64,000 nt of DNA, from NCBI RefSeq assembly GCF_000282135.1, contig NZ_AKJW01000077.1, positions 21,805 through 85,804 on the forward strand, written 5' to 3'. Shown here piece after piece: positions 7,903 to 17,534 of the stretch. This DNA is from Herbaspirillum sp. CF444. GTDB lineage: Bacteria; Pseudomonadota; Gammaproteobacteria; Burkholderiales; Burkholderiaceae_D. The notes under the pieces are model-generated. The model was not told the DNA's origin and ran no database searches. It was given only the letters and a program-made list of their open reading frames with translations. Made by a program: the position numbers and the translations under genes. Each line of letters begins with the position of its first letter. The first letter of the stretch is position 1.

Positions 7903-8883
7903 ATGAAGGCCATCGAAATCACCAAATTCGGTGCTCCTGAAGTATTGCAATTGTGCGAGCGCCCGTTGCCGCAACTGAAAAGCGGCGAAATATTGATCAA
8001 GGTGCATGCGGCCGGCGTGAATCGCCCCGATGTTTTCCAGCGTCAGGGCAATTATCCGGTGCCGCCCGGAGCGTCCGACCTGCCGGGGCTGGAAGTGGCG
8101 GGTGAAATCGTCGACGGCGAACTGGGCGATAGCGGTTTCCGCAAGGGCGATCTGGTCTGCGCGCTGGTGCAGGGCGGCGGTTACGCCGAATATTGCGCGG
8201 CGCCTCTGGCACAGTGTCTGCCGGTGCCGGCCGGATTGACTGCATTGCAGGCGGCGGCGTTGCCGGAGACTTTTTTTACCGTATGGAGCAATGTATTCGA
8301 GCGCGCGCGCCTGTCGCCGGGCGAAACCTTGCTGGTCCAGGGCGGCAGTTCGGGCATCGGCGTCACGGCGATTCAGATCGCTACCGCTTTGGGGCACCGC
8401 GTCTTCGCCACGGCCGGTTCCGATGACAAATGCCGCGCCTGTGAAGAATTGGGGGCTGAGCTGGGCATCAACTACCGCACCGAGGATTTTGAAGAAGTCG
8501 TCAAAACGGCAACGCAAGGGCGCGGCGTCGACGTTATTCTGGACATGGTGGGCGGCGACTATCTGCCGCGCGAGATAAAGACACTGGCCGATGACGGCAG
8601 GCTCGTAGTGATTGCCTTGCTCGGCGGCGCCAAGGGGCAGCTGGATCTGAGTCAGATCTTGCGCCGGCGTCTGACGGTGACGGGCTCGACATTGCGCCCG
8701 CGTCCGGTCGAGTTCAAAGCCTATATCGCCGCGCAGTTGAAAGAGCGCGTGTGGCCATTGCTGGCCAACGGCAAGGTGAAGCCGGTGATTTACCGGACTT
8801 TCCCGCTGGCGCAGGCTGCGCAGGCGCATGCACTGATGGAGTCGAGCGCCCATGTCGGCAAGATCATGCTGACAGTAAGCTGA
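7903..8883 (+). CDS. NAD(P)H quinone oxidoreductase, PIG3-type MDR family
   Basis: 326 residues of the zinc-independent medium-chain dehydrogenase/reductase family. The N-terminal GroES-like domain carries AAGVNRPDVFQRQGNYP and the nucleotide-binding domain has LLVQGGSSGIGVTAIQIA (about residues 145-162). Structural zinc cysteines are absent. The sequence matches the TP53I3 (PIG3)-like quinone oxidoreductase group, which reduces quinones one electron at a time with NADPH. ATG 7903 is preceded by AAAAGGA with suitable spacing. It may be read from the upstream regulator promoter. Confidence 0.9.
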   Translation: MKAIEITKFGAPEVLQLCERPLPQLKSGEILIKVHAAGVNRPDVFQRQGNYPVPPGASDLPGLEVAGEIVDGELGDSGFRKGDLVCALVQGGGYAEYCAAPLAQCLPVPAGLTALQAAALPETFFTVWSNVFERARLSPGETLLVQGGSSGIGVTAIQIATALGHRVFATAGSDDKCRACEELGAELGINYRTEDFEEVVKTATQGRGVDVILDMVGGDYLPREIKTLADDGRLVVIALLGGAKGQLDLSQILRRRLTVTGSTLRPRPVEFKAYIAAQLKERVWPLLANGKVKPVIYRTFPLAQAAQAHALMESSAHVGKIMLTVS

Positions 8884-8933
8884 AATACGCTGCTTCAGCG
8901 GCAGATCTGATGAGGAAATACCGGGCTATTGGT

Positions 8934-8963
8934 TTGACCGGGTTTGCCGCGGCGCGATAGAAT
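8934..8963 (+). promoter_or_regulatory. Sigma-70-type promoter for tpiA
   Basis: TTGACC (8934-8939), 18-bp spacer, TAGAAT (8958-8963), ending 27 bp before the tpiA ATG. Close to consensus in both boxes. Confidence 0.75.
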
Positions 8964-8990
8964 GCGGGGTTATTCAAAATACTCATTCTT

Positions 8991-9752
8991 ATGCGCCGTA
9001 AATTAGTTGCCGGTAACTGGAAGATGAATGGCGGACTGGCCGCCAATGCGGCCTTGATCGCCGACGTAAAAACAGGCTTGGCTGTCGCAGGTGCGCAGGC
9101 CGATGTCGCTGTTTGCGTGCCGTCGCCTTATCTGGCGCAAGTGCAGGCAGCGGTTGCGGGTTCTGCGCTGGCGCTGGGGGCGCAAGACGTTTCCGCGCAT
9201 GCAAGCGGTGCCTACACCGGCGAAGTGTCCGGCGCGATGCTGGCGGAGTTTGCCTGCCAATATGTCATCGTCGGCCATTCGGAGCGTCGCGCTTATCATG
9301 GCGAAACCGATGCCGTCGTGGCTGCCAAGGCGGTGGCGGCGCTGAAAGCGGGTCTGACGCCGATTGTGTGTGTCGGGGAAACGCTTGCCGAGCGCGAGGC
9401 CGATCGGACCGATGAAGTGGTCGGTCGCCAGATCGATGCGGTGCTGGCGGCGCTGGATGCCGCGGAAGTCGAAAAGATCGTGGTGGCTTATGAGCCGGTC
9501 TGGGCGATCGGCACCGGCAAGACGGCGACGCCGGAGATGGCGCAGGACGTGCATGCGAAACTGCGCGGGAAATTGTCGGCCAGGAATGCTGACGCCGCGG
9601 TCAAAGTGCAGATTCTGTATGGCGGCAGCATGAAGCCGGATAACGCAAAAGAATTGTTGGCCATGTCGGATATCGACGGTGGTCTCATAGGTGGTGCGGC
9701 CTTGAAGGCGGCGGATTTCCTGGCGATTGTCCAGGCTGCCCAAGGTAACTGA
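8991..9752 (+). CDS. tpiA: Triosephosphate isomerase
   Basis: 253 residues, the usual length. It interconverts dihydroxyacetone phosphate and glyceraldehyde-3-phosphate in glycolysis and gluconeogenesis. The active-site elements are present: GNWKMNG with Lys11, VIVGHSERR with His96, and [12 protein letters not shown] with the catalytic Glu168 and flexible lid. YGGSMKPDN and GGLIGGAAL bind phosphate near the C terminus. It has its own promoter and is followed 30 bp later by secG, a common betaproteobacterial arrangement. Confidence 0.98.
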   Translation: MRRKLVAGNWKMNGGLAANAALIADVKTGLAVAGAQADVAVCVPSPYLAQVQAAVAGSALALGAQDVSAHASGAYTGEVSGAMLAEFACQYVIVGHSERRAYHGETDAVVAAKAVAALKAGLTPIVCVGETLAEREADRTDEVVGRQIDAVLAALDAAEVEKIVVAYEPVWAIGTGKTATPEMAQDVHAKLRGKLSARNADAAVKVQILYGGSMKPDNAKELLAMSDIDGGLIGGAALKAADFLAIVQAAQGN

Positions 9753-9782
9753 TCGTTGTTGTTTTAAATTGAAGATGGCTAT

Positions 9783-10157
9783 ATGAATACTTTATTTACT
9801 GTTATTGTTGTGGTCCAGGTGCTGGCGGCGCTGACGATCATCGGTCTGGTGTTGCTGCAGCACGGCAAAGGGGCTGATATGGGGGCTGCTTTCGGTTCCG
9901 GCGCGTCGGGTAGTTTGTTCGGCGCCACCGGTTCTTCCAACTTCCTGTCCAAGTCGACCGGCGTTGCAGCTGCGATCTTTTTTATCGCGACGCTTGCGCT
10001 GGCATTCGTCGGCAATCACCACGTTTCGCAAAGCGGCGGCGTCATGGATAATCTGCCTGCTCCGGCCGCAGCAATTCCGGCAACGCCGGCTGCATCGGGC
10101 GCGCCGGCCGCGGCGCCTGCGAATCCTGCAGATCAATCAAATCAGATTCCGAAATAG
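9783..10157 (+). CDS. secG: Preprotein translocase subunit SecG
   Basis: 124 residues. It has two hydrophobic segments (about residues 2-23 and 56-75) joined by a glycine- and serine-rich loop with the family motif LLQHGKGADMGAAFGSGASG near residues 24-43. It is an accessory subunit of the SecYEG inner-membrane channel. The tail after the second span is rich in alanine and proline, typical of betaproteobacterial SecG. It sits directly before tRNA-Leu. Confidence 0.95.
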   Translation: MNTLFTVIVVVQVLAALTIIGLVLLQHGKGADMGAAFGSGASGSLFGATGSSNFLSKSTGVAAAIFFIATLALAFVGNHHVSQSGGVMDNLPAPAAAIPATPAASGAPAAAPANPADQSNQIPK

Positions 10158-10225
10158 TCTTTTGCGCATGGTGTAATAATGCGCGAAACTTAAAGCAGTT
10201 TATGAAGTTTTAGTGCGATTGTGCA

Positions 10226-10255
10226 TTGAACAAGAGCATCAAAACGGGTTACAAT
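10226..10255 (+). promoter_or_regulatory. Promoter for tRNA-Leu
   Basis: TTGAAC (10226-10231), 18-bp spacer, TACAAT (10250-10255), 11 bp before the first tRNA base. Confidence 0.75.
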
Positions 10256-10266
10256 TGCAGACTCAA

Positions 10267-10351
10267 GCCGACGTGGTGAAATTGGTAGACACGCTATCTT
10301 GAGGGGGTAGTGGCGAAAGCTGTACGAGTTCGAGTCTCGTCGTCGGCACCA
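10267..10351 (+). tRNA. tRNA-Leu (anticodon GAG)
   Basis: 85 nt including an encoded CCA. The acceptor stem GCCGACG (10267-10273) pairs with CGTCGGC (10341-10347). The anticodon stem CTATC/GGTAG encloses loop TTGAGGG with GAG at 10301-10303. A long variable arm (TGGCGAAAGCTGTACGAG region) marks a class II tRNA, and TTCGAGTC forms the T loop. It decodes CUC and CUU. Confidence 0.97.
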
Positions 10352-10364
10352 TTGAAATACTGAG

Positions 10365-10402
10365 AAAAGCCAGCAAAGGACACAATCCCGAGCTGGCTTT
10401 TT
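10365..10402 (+). terminator. Terminator between tRNA-Leu and nuoA
   Basis: Perfect 10-bp stem AAAAGCCAGC (10365-10374) with GCTGGCTTTT (10392-10401) and a short T-run. It would separate tRNA transcription from the nuo operon. Confidence 0.85.
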
Positions 10403-10421
10403 GTCGAGGAAAAAGCTGTTT

Positions 10422-10440
10422 GATATTGAGAATCATTCCG
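10422..10440. promoter_or_regulatory. Fur-box-like sequence ahead of nuoA
   Basis: GATATTGAGAATCATTCCG matches the 19-bp consensus GATAATGATAATCATTATC at 14 positions by hand count. It lies 40 bp before the nuoA start. Binding by Fur is inference. Confidence 0.4.
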
Positions 10441-10480
10441 CGAATTATTTCACAAACTATCAACAAACCTACGCCTAATC

Positions 10481-10840
10481 GTGAACCTCGAAAATTACTT
10501 TCCAGTTCTATTGTTTATCCTAGTCGGCATCGGTGTCGGTGTCGCTCCTCAGTTACTCGGTCGTTTGCTTGGCCCCCACAGGCCTGACCCGCAAAAGACT
10601 TCTCCCTACGAATGCGGATTCGAGGCTTTTGAAGATGCGCGCATGAAGTTCGATGTGCGTTATTACCTCGTCGCCATTCTGTTCATTCTGTTCGATCTCG
10701 AAACTGCATTTTTCTTCCCTTGGGGCGTTTCCATGCGCGACTTGGGCTGGTCTGGCTACACGACGATGATGGTGTTCATCGCCGAATTTGTTGTCGGTTT
10801 TTGGTACATCTGGAAAAAGGGTGCCCTGGATTGGGAGTAA
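10481..10840 (+). CDS. nuoA: NADH-quinone oxidoreductase subunit A
   Basis: 119 residues starting at a GTG. It has three membrane segments (about residues 5-30, 62-84, 90-110) and the conserved loop [28 protein letters not shown], whose Cys-containing YECG patch lies near the quinone channel of complex I. It is the first gene of the 14-subunit nuo operon and is followed 3 bp later by nuoB. No strong ribosome site precedes the GTG. The start fits the expected N terminus of the family. Confidence 0.96.
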   Translation: MNLENYFPVLLFILVGIGVGVAPQLLGRLLGPHRPDPQKTSPYECGFEAFEDARMKFDVRYYLVAILFILFDLETAFFFPWGVSMRDLGWSGYTTMMVFIAEFVVGFWYIWKKGALDWE

Positions 10841-10843
10841 GCC

Positions 10844-11320
10844 ATGTCAATTGAAGGCGTATTAAACGAAGGGTTTGTTACCACCTCGCTGGATAAGGTA
10901 ATCAACTGGACCCGCACCGGCTCTCTGTGGCCGATGACCTTTGGTCTGGCTTGCTGTGCGGTTGAAATGATGCACGCCGGCGCATCGCGTTACGATCTGG
11001 ATCGTTTTGGCGCGGTGTTCCGTCCGTCGCCGCGTCAGTCCGACCTGATGATCGTGGCAGGCACGCTGTGCAACAAGATGGCGCCGGCCTTGCGCAAGGT
11101 GTACGACCAGATGGCCGAGCCGCGCTGGGTCATTTCGATGGGTTCCTGCGCCAACGGCGGTGGTTATTACCACTACTCGTATTCCGTTGTGCGCGGCTGC
11201 GACCGCATCGTGCCGGTGGACGTGTACGTGCCGGGTTGCCCGCCGACAGCGGAAGCATTGTTGTACGGCGTCATCCAGTTGCAGAACAAGATCAAGCGTA
11301 CCAATACCATTGCGCGCTAA
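10844..11320 (+). CDS. nuoB: NADH-quinone oxidoreductase subunit B
   Basis: 158 residues. It carries the N2 [4Fe-4S] cluster, the last iron-sulfur centre before quinone, in the arm joining the hydrophilic and membrane parts of complex I. The cluster ligands are visible: tandem Cys37-Cys38 in [18 protein letters not shown], then Cys in [11 protein letters not shown] and PGCPPTAE. The length and motifs are standard. It starts 3 bp after nuoA and precedes nuoC by 21 bp. Confidence 0.98.
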   Translation: MSIEGVLNEGFVTTSLDKVINWTRTGSLWPMTFGLACCAVEMMHAGASRYDLDRFGAVFRPSPRQSDLMIVAGTLCNKMAPALRKVYDQMAEPRWVISMGSCANGGGYYHYSYSVVRGCDRIVPVDVYVPGCPPTAEALLYGVIQLQNKIKRTNTIAR

Positions 11321-11341
11321 GAAGAGAGTGGAAGGGTCAGA

Positions 11342-11938
11342 ATGACGACAAAATTGGAAACTCTCGAAGCTGCCTTGCGCAATGCGCTTGGGGGGTATCT
11401 TCAGAATTTGACAACGGCTTTGGGCGAGATCACGATCGTGGTCAAGCAGGCCGATTACCTGTCGGCGATGCGCGTCCTGCGCGATCATGCCGACACCCGT
11501 TTCGAAGAACTGATCGACCTGTGCGGCGTGGATTACTCCACGTATGGCGACGGCGTCTGGGATGGTCCGCGTTTTGCCGTGGTGTCCCATCTGCTGTCGA
11601 TCAGCCACAACTGGCGCGTCCGCGTCCGTGTTTTTGCTCCTGATGACGAATTGCCGCTGGTGGCGTCGGTGACCGGTATCTGGTCCGCGGCGAACTGGTA
11701 TGAGCGGGAAGCCTTCGATTTCTTCGGCATTTTGTTCGATGGTCACGACGACTTGCGCCGCATCCTTACCGACTACGGTTTCATCGGACATCCGTTCCGC
11801 AAGGACTTCCCGGTATCGGGTTACGTCGAAATGCGCTACGACGCCGAACAAAAACGCGTGGTTTATCAACCCGTAACGATTGAGCCGCGTGAAATTACGC
11901 CGCGTGTCATTCGTGAAGAAAACTACGGGATCAAATAA
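11342..11938 (+). CDS. nuoC: NADH-quinone oxidoreductase subunit C
   Basis: 198 residues of the 30-kDa complex I subunit. The family signature [10 protein letters not shown] occurs near residue 120, and HPFRKDFP near residue 155. It is a separate polypeptide, not fused to NuoD as in E. coli, as is usual in betaproteobacteria. Its TAA overlaps the nuoD ATG by one base (TAATG), so the two are probably translationally coupled. It has no cofactor and is a structural part of the quinone-module arm. Confidence 0.97.
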   Translation: MTTKLETLEAALRNALGGYLQNLTTALGEITIVVKQADYLSAMRVLRDHADTRFEELIDLCGVDYSTYGDGVWDGPRFAVVSHLLSISHNWRVRVRVFAPDDELPLVASVTGIWSAANWYEREAFDFFGILFDGHDDLRRILTDYGFIGHPFRKDFPVSGYVEMRYDAEQKRVVYQPVTIEPREITPRVIREENYGIK

Positions 11939-13191
11939 TGGCTGAGATTAAAAATTACACGCTGAACTTTGGTCCTCAGCATCCTGCAGCGCACGGTGTG
12001 TTGCGTCTGGTGCTGGAGCTGGACGGTGAAGTCATCCAGCGCGCCGACCCGCACATCGGTCTGCTGCATCGCGCGACCGAAAAGCTGGCCGAGCAAAAAA
12101 CCTATCTGCAATCGGTGCCGTACATGGATCGTCTCGACTACGTGTCGATGATGTGCAACGAGCACGCCTACGTCATGGCGATCGAAAAGCTGCTCGGCAT
12201 CGAAGTGCCGCTGCGCGCCCAGTACATCCGCGTCATGTTTGACGAAATGACCCGTCTCCTGAACCACCTCATGTGGATCGGCGCGCACGGTCTGGACGTC
12301 GGCGCGATGGGCGTGCTGCTGTACGCTTTCCGCGAGCGCGAAGACCTGATGGATTGCTACGAAGCCGTTTCCGGCGCGCGCATGCATGCCGCCTATTACC
12401 GTCCGGGCGGCGTCTATCGCGACCTGCCCGACACGATGCCGCAGTACAAGGCATCGATCATGCGCAACGACAAGGCCATCAAGCAACTCAATGAAAACCG
12501 CCAGGGCTCGATGCTGGACTTCATTGAAGACTTCACCAACCGCTTCCCGAAATACGTCGACGAGTACGAAACACTGCTGACCGACAACCGCATCTGGAAG
12601 CAGCGTCTGGTGGGCATCGGCGTGGTCTCGCCGGAGCGTGCGCTGGCAATGGGCTTCACCGGTCCGATGCTGCGCGGTTCGGGCATCGAATGGGATCTGC
12701 GCAAGAAGCAACCGTACGAAGTCTACGACCTGCTCGACTTCGACATCCCGGTCGGCAAGAACGGCGACAGCTACGACCGTTACCTTGTGCGCGTGGAAGA
12801 AATGCGCCAGTCCAACCGCATCATCAAACAATGCGTCGAATGGCTGCGCAACAATCCGGGCCCGGTCATCATCGACAACCACAAGATTGCACCGCCGCCG
12901 CGTATGGACATGAAGTCCAACATGGAAGATCTGATTCACCACTTCAAATTGTTCACCGAAGGCTTCCACGTGCCCCCGGGCGAGACGTATGCCGCGGTTG
13001 AACATCCGAAGGGCGAGTTCGGCATCTATCTGGTGTCCGACGGCGCCAACAAGCCATACCGCATGAAGATTCGCGCGCCGGGTTTTGCGCATTTGTCGAG
13101 TCTGAACGAAATGGCCAAGGGTCACATGATTGCCGATGCCGTAACCATCATCGGCACGCAAGACATTGTGTTTGGTGAGATCGACCGATAA
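11938..13191 (+). CDS. nuoD: NADH-quinone oxidoreductase subunit D
   Basis: 417 residues of the 49-kDa subunit. It forms much of the quinone-reaction cavity with NuoB. Motifs include the N-terminal [21 protein letters not shown] (split here for brevity after the first strand), [14 protein letters not shown], and the C-terminal DIVFGEIDR ending typical of the family. Conserved His and Asp residues near the start of the protein line the quinone site. The stop codon is immediately followed by a strong hairpin (13192-13215). Confidence 0.98.
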   Translation: MAEIKNYTLNFGPQHPAAHGVLRLVLELDGEVIQRADPHIGLLHRATEKLAEQKTYLQSVPYMDRLDYVSMMCNEHAYVMAIEKLLGIEVPLRAQYIRVMFDEMTRLLNHLMWIGAHGLDVGAMGVLLYAFREREDLMDCYEAVSGARMHAAYYRPGGVYRDLPDTMPQYKASIMRNDKAIKQLNENRQGSMLDFIEDFTNRFPKYVDEYETLLTDNRIWKQRLVGIGVVSPERALAMGFTGPMLRGSGIEWDLRKKQPYEVYDLLDFDIPVGKNGDSYDRYLVRVEEMRQSNRIIKQCVEWLRNNPGPVIIDNHKIAPPPRMDMKSNMEDLIHHFKLFTEGFHVPPGETYAAVEHPKGEFGIYLVSDGANKPYRMKIRAPGFAHLSSLNEMAKGHMIADAVTIIGTQDIVFGEIDR

Positions 13192-13223
13192 CCGGTGATG
13201 AAAGCCGATCACCGGATGTTTTT
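13192..13223 (+). terminator. Terminator-like hairpin between nuoD and nuoE
   Basis: Perfect inverted repeat CCGGTGAT (13192-13199) and ATCACCGG (13208-13215), 8-nt loop, then ATG and a run of five T. It begins on the base after the nuoD stop. As it is inside the operon it may act as a partial terminator or as an mRNA 3'-end stabiliser. Confidence 0.55.
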
Positions 13224-13246
13224 GAAAACCCATTAGGTTCTGGGGA

Positions 13247-13783
13247 ATGTCCGATAAACCCGCGCGGGTTCTCAAAAAACCATGCGCACGGATGGCCAAC
13301 GATATGCTGTTAAGTCAAGACGCTCTAAAGAAAATCGATCGCGAACTCGCGAAATATCCGGCGGACCAACGCCAGTCTGCGGTCATGTCCGCGCTGCGCA
13401 TCGCCCAGGATGAACACGGCTGGCTGCCTGCCGAGCTGCAACAGGAAATCGCCGACTACATCGGCATGCCTGCGGTGGCGGTGCAGGAAGTCGCCACGTT
13501 CTACAACATGTACAACACCCGCCAGCAGGGCAAGCACAAGATCACGGTCTGTACGAATTTGCCATGCCTGCTGTCGGGCGGCGAGCGCGCTGCACATCAT
13601 CTGAAGCACAAGCTCGGCGTGGGCTACAAGGAAACCACGGCCGACGGTCAGTTCACGATCGTCGAAGGCGAATGCATGGGCGCTTGCGGCGACGCACCTG
13701 TCATGCTGGTCAATAACCACCGCATGTGCAGCTGGATGTCGAACGACAAGATCGACGCGCTGCTGGAGGAACTGAAGAAATGA
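13247..13783 (+). CDS. nuoE: NADH-quinone oxidoreductase subunit E
   Basis: Up to 178 residues. It has a thioredoxin-like fold binding the N1a [2Fe-2S] cluster with NuoF; the ligands are the cysteines of CTNLPC and CMGACGD (C-x4-C and C-x3-C). The first 19 residues ([19 protein letters not shown]) are basic and not typical, so a start at ATG 13304 ([10 protein letters not shown]) is a real alternative. ATG 13247 follows a GGGG stretch at very short spacing. Its stop overlaps the nuoF start as ATGA. Confidence 0.95.
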   Translation: MSDKPARVLKKPCARMANDMLLSQDALKKIDRELAKYPADQRQSAVMSALRIAQDEHGWLPAELQQEIADYIGMPAVAVQEVATFYNMYNTRQQGKHKITVCTNLPCLLSGGERAAHHLKHKLGVGYKETTADGQFTIVEGECMGACGDAPVMLVNNHRMCSWMSNDKIDALLEELKK

Positions 13784-15075
13784 CTTGTCTGCACGATCGT
13801 CATATCAACCCGCTGATTCTGGCGGATCTGGATGGCCAGAACTGGCACCTGGCGGATTACGTCAAGCGCGGCGGCTATGAGTCGCTCAAGCGCATCCTGT
13901 CTGAAAACATCACTCCTGAACAAGTCATCGCCGAACTCAAGTCTTCGGGCTTGCGCGGTCGCGGCGGTGCGGGCTTCCCGACCGGCCTGAAATGGAGCTT
14001 CATGCCGCGCCAGTTCCCGGGCCAAAAATACCTGGTCTGCAACAGCGACGAAGGCGAACCGGGCACATTCAAGGACCGCGACATCATTCGCTACAACCCG
14101 CACGCGCTGATCGAAGGCATGATCATCGGCGGTTACGCAATGGGCATCACGGTCGGCTACAACTACATTCACGGTGAAATCTTCGACGCCTACCTGCGTT
14201 TTGAAGAAGCGCTGGAAGAGGCGCGTGCAGCCGGCTTCCTGGGCGACAACATCCTCGGCACCAACTTCAGCTTCCAGCTGCACGGTCACCACGGTTACGG
14301 CGCCTACATCTGCGGCGAAGAAACCGCCTTGCTGGAATCGCTCGAAGGCAAGAAGGGCCAACCGCGCTTCAAGCCGCCGTTCCCGGCCAGCTTCGGCCTG
14401 TACGGCAAGCCGACCACGATCAACAATACCGAAACATTCGCAGCCGTTCCGTTCATCTTCAAGATCGGCGCGCAAGCCTATGCCGACATCGGCAAGCCGA
14501 ATAACGGCGGCACCAAGATCTTCTCGATCTCGGGCGACGTCGAACGTCCGGGCAACTACGAAATTCCGCTCGGCACGCCATTCTCCACATTGCTGGAACT
14601 GGCCGGCGGCATGCGTGGTGGCAAGAAGATCAAGGCGGTCATTCCAGGCGGCTCGTCCGCTCCCGTGATTCGCGGCGAAGTCATGATGGACACCACCATG
14701 GATTACGACGCCATCGCCAAGGCCGGCTCGATGCTGGGTTCGGGCGCGGTCATCGTCATGGACGAAACCCGTTGCATGGTCAAGTCCTTGCTGCGCCTGG
14801 CTTACTTCTACTACGAAGAATCCTGCGGTCAATGCACGCCATGCCGCGAAGGCACGGGCTGGATGTACCGCATGGTCGAACGCATCGAAAACGGCCACGG
14901 CAAGCTGGAAGATCTCGACGTGCTCAATTCGGTTGCCGACAACATCCAGGGCCGCACCATCTGCGCACTGGGCGATGCGGCGGCGATGCCGGTGCGTGCG
15001 TTCATCAAGAATTACCGCGAAGAATTTGAGTATCACATCGAGCATAAACACTGCTTGGTGCCGGCTTATATCTGA
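13780..15075 (+). CDS. nuoF: NADH-quinone oxidoreductase subunit F
   Basis: 431 residues carrying the NADH site, FMN and the N3 [4Fe-4S] cluster; hydride enters complex I here. Motifs in order: [14 protein letters not shown] (about residues 63-76), [30 protein letters not shown], and the cluster site [15 protein letters not shown] near residue 350. The open frame extends 18 codons further upstream, but ATG 13780 overlaps the nuoE stop (ATGA) behind GGAGGAACTGAAG, so it is preferred. Confidence 0.97.
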   Translation: MTCLHDRHINPLILADLDGQNWHLADYVKRGGYESLKRILSENITPEQVIAELKSSGLRGRGGAGFPTGLKWSFMPRQFPGQKYLVCNSDEGEPGTFKDRDIIRYNPHALIEGMIIGGYAMGITVGYNYIHGEIFDAYLRFEEALEEARAAGFLGDNILGTNFSFQLHGHHGYGAYICGEETALLESLEGKKGQPRFKPPFPASFGLYGKPTTINNTETFAAVPFIFKIGAQAYADIGKPNNGGTKIFSISGDVERPGNYEIPLGTPFSTLLELAGGMRGGKKIKAVIPGGSSAPVIRGEVMMDTTMDYDAIAKAGSMLGSGAVIVMDETRCMVKSLLRLAYFYYEESCGQCTPCREGTGWMYRMVERIENGHGKLEDLDVLNSVADNIQGRTICALGDAAAMPVRAFIKNYREEFEYHIEHKHCLVPAYI

Positions 15076-15123
15076 TCGGCGAGTTGAGCGACAGAGTTAA
15101 ACGATAGAGTTGAGCAGCGCGGC

Positions 15124-15161
15124 AAGACATGCATCCGGCAACAGCGCAGGGCGCATGTCTT
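15124..15161. repeat. Inverted repeat in the nuoF-nuoG gap
   Basis: AAGACATGC (15124-15132) and GCATGTCTT (15153-15161) make a perfect 9-bp stem with a 20-nt loop in a 122-bp gap. A short direct repeat GAGTTGAGC also occurs twice before it. There is no T-tract. Confidence 0.6.
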
Positions 15162-15197
15162 CAAGGTCAAAAGAATACTTAGCTTGGGCAAAAAGCC

Positions 15198-17534
15198 ATG
15201 GTTGAAATCGAAATAGACGGCAAAAAAGTTGAAGTGCAAGAAGGCAGCATGGTTATGGATGCTGCCAACAAGGTCGGCACTTACATTCCTCATTTTTGCT
15301 ATCACAAAAAATTATCCATTGCGGCCAACTGCCGCATGTGTCTGGTCGACGTAGAGAAGGCGCCGAAGCCGTTGCCGGCCTGCGCCACACCGGTGACCGC
15401 CGGCATGATCGTCCGTACCGCCAGCGACAAGGCGGTCAAGGCGCAAAAAGGCGTCATGGAATTCCTGCTGATCAATCATCCGCTGGATTGCCCGATCTGC
15501 GATCAGGGCGGCGAGTGTCAATTGCAGGATCTGGCCGTCGGTTACGGTGGCTCGGCTTCGCGTTACGAAGAAGAAAAGCGCGTCGTTCCTCCCAAGGACG
15601 TCGGCCCGCTGATCTCCATGAAGGAAATGAATCGTTGCATTCACTGCACACGCTGCGTGCGTTTCGGCCAGGAAGTCGCCGGCGTCATGGAACTGGGCAT
15701 GCTGGGTCGCGGCGAGCACTCCGAAATCACCACATTCGTCGGCAAGACCGTCAACTCCGAACTGTCCGGCAACATGATCGACCTGTGCCCGGTCGGCGCA
15801 CTGACATCGAAGCCGTTCCGCTATGCTGCGCGTACCTGGGAATTGTCGCGCCGCAAGTCGGTCAGCCCGCACGACAGCCTCGGTTCCAACCTGATCGTCC
15901 AGGTCAAGGGCGGCAAGGTCATGCGCGTCCTCCCGCTGGAAAACGAAGAAGTCAACGAATGCTGGATCTCCGACAAAGACCGTTTTGCCTACGAAGCGCT
16001 GGACAGCGAAGAGCGCCTGACCAAGCCTATGCTCAAGCAAGACGGCAAGTGGCAGGAAGTCGAATGGCAAGTCGCGCTGGAATACGTCGCGCACGGCCTG
16101 CGTAACATTCGTCACGAACACGGCGCCGGCGCCATCGCAGCATTGGGTACGCCGTACTCGACGCTGGAAGAACTGACATTGCTGCAAAAAGTCGTGCGCG
16201 GCATGGGGTCCGAAAACATCGATTTCCGCCTGCGTCAGTCCGACTTCGCGCTGGACCACCAGGTCAATCCGTGGCTGGGCATGTCGATCGTCGAATTCTC
16301 GCAACTGAACCGCGCCTTCATCATCGGTTCGTTCCTGCGCAAGGATCATCCGCTGCTGACCGCGCGCCTGCGCCAGGCCGTCAAGAGCGGCGCCAAGGTC
16401 AGCATCCTGCATGCGACCGACGACGATCTGCTGATGCCGATCGCCAACAAGATCATCGCCGCGCCATCCGCATGGCTGTCCGCGCTGAGCGAAGTCGTTG
16501 CCGCCGTGGCGCAAGCCAAGGGCGTCGCCGCACCGGTCGGTTTCGAAGGCGTGCAGGCATCGCAAGCGGCCAAGCAAACAGCCGCCAGCCTGCTGTCCGG
16601 CGAATCCAAGGCAGTCTTGCTGGGCAACGCCGCCGCGCAACATCCGCAAGCATCGCAATTGCACGCCGCCGCACAATGGATCGCCGAGCAAACCGGAGCC
16701 AAGTTCGGCTATCTGACGGAAGGCGGCAACACAGTCGGCGGTTACCTGGCCAACGCGATCCCGGGCAAGGACGGCGCCAACGCGCTGCAAGCCTTTGCAC
16801 AACCGCGCAAAGCCTATCTGTTGCTGAATGCAGAACCAGAACTCGACAGCCACGATCCGCAAGCCGCTGCAGCCGCGCTGAAGCAAGCCGAAATGGTCGT
16901 CGTCATGTCGGCATACAAGCACGGCGCGGATTACGCCGACGTCTTGCTGCCAATCGCGCCGTTCACCGAAACCTCCGGCACCTTCGTCAATGCCGAAGGC
17001 CGCGCGCAAAGCTTCAACGGCACCGTCAAGCCGCTGGGCGACGCCCGTCCGGCATGGAAGGTGTTGCGCGTGCTGGGCAACCTGCTGGGTCTGACAAACT
17101 TCGATTACGAAACATCGGAAGCTATCCGCAGCGAAGTCATCGGCGCCGAAACCAATCTGGCTGCACGCCTGAACAACGTTTCCAAGCTGAGCCTGCAAGC
17201 CGATGGCGGTACTAACGGTGCCGCCAACGGCGCGCTGGAACGCGTCGCCGACGTGCCTATCCACTTTGCCGACGCCATCGCACGCCGTTCGCCGGCGCTG
17301 CTGCAAACGCAAGACGGCCAAGCGCCGAAGGCATGGTTGTCCGCAGCCTTGTCGCAAAAGCTCGGCATCGCTGCAGGCGACCGCGTCAGCGTCAAGCAAG
17401 GGCAGGGCAGCGCGCTGCTGACTGCGGATATCGACAAGACATTGCCGGAAAACGTCGTACGTGTAGCGGCAGCCCATGCAAGCACAGCCAATCTGGGCAG
17501 CATGTTTGGCGCAATCGTTGTGGAGAAAGCGTAA
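15198..17534 (+). CDS. nuoG: NADH-quinone oxidoreductase subunit G
   Basis: 778 residues. The N-terminal ferredoxin-like part binds several clusters: Cys residues in [17 protein letters not shown] and PLPACATP (N1b), [18 protein letters not shown] (N5 region) and [16 protein letters not shown] (N4). A long molybdopterin-oxidoreductase-like domain without cofactor follows, to the C terminus. It carries electrons from NuoF towards NuoI. The ORF starts at ATG 15198, and the final TAA shares its last A with the nuoH ATG. Confidence 0.97.
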   Translation: MVEIEIDGKKVEVQEGSMVMDAANKVGTYIPHFCYHKKLSIAANCRMCLVDVEKAPKPLPACATPVTAGMIVRTASDKAVKAQKGVMEFLLINHPLDCPICDQGGECQLQDLAVGYGGSASRYEEEKRVVPPKDVGPLISMKEMNRCIHCTRCVRFGQEVAGVMELGMLGRGEHSEITTFVGKTVNSELSGNMIDLCPVGALTSKPFRYAARTWELSRRKSVSPHDSLGSNLIVQVKGGKVMRVLPLENEEVNECWISDKDRFAYEALDSEERLTKPMLKQDGKWQEVEWQVALEYVAHGLRNIRHEHGAGAIAALGTPYSTLEELTLLQKVVRGMGSENIDFRLRQSDFALDHQVNPWLGMSIVEFSQLNRAFIIGSFLRKDHPLLTARLRQAVKSGAKVSILHATDDDLLMPIANKIIAAPSAWLSALSEVVAAVAQAKGVAAPVGFEGVQASQAAKQTAASLLSGESKAVLLGNAAAQHPQASQLHAAAQWIAEQTGAKFGYLTEGGNTVGGYLANAIPGKDGANALQAFAQPRKAYLLLNAEPELDSHDPQAAAAALKQAEMVVVMSAYKHGADYADVLLPIAPFTETSGTFVNAEGRAQSFNGTVKPLGDARPAWKVLRVLGNLLGLTNFDYETSEAIRSEVIGAETNLAARLNNVSKLSLQADGGTNGAANGALERVADVPIHFADAIARRSPALLQTQDGQAPKAWLSAALSQKLGIAAGDRVSVKQGQGSALLTADIDKTLPENVVRVAAAHASTANLGSMFGAIVVEKA

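Noticed and set aside
15312..17477. Long minus-strand open frame of 721 codons opposite nuoG
   Set aside because: Its predicted protein is rich in Arg, Gln and Asp, a common shadow in GC-rich DNA. It has no recognisable domain and lies fully within a well-supported nuoG.
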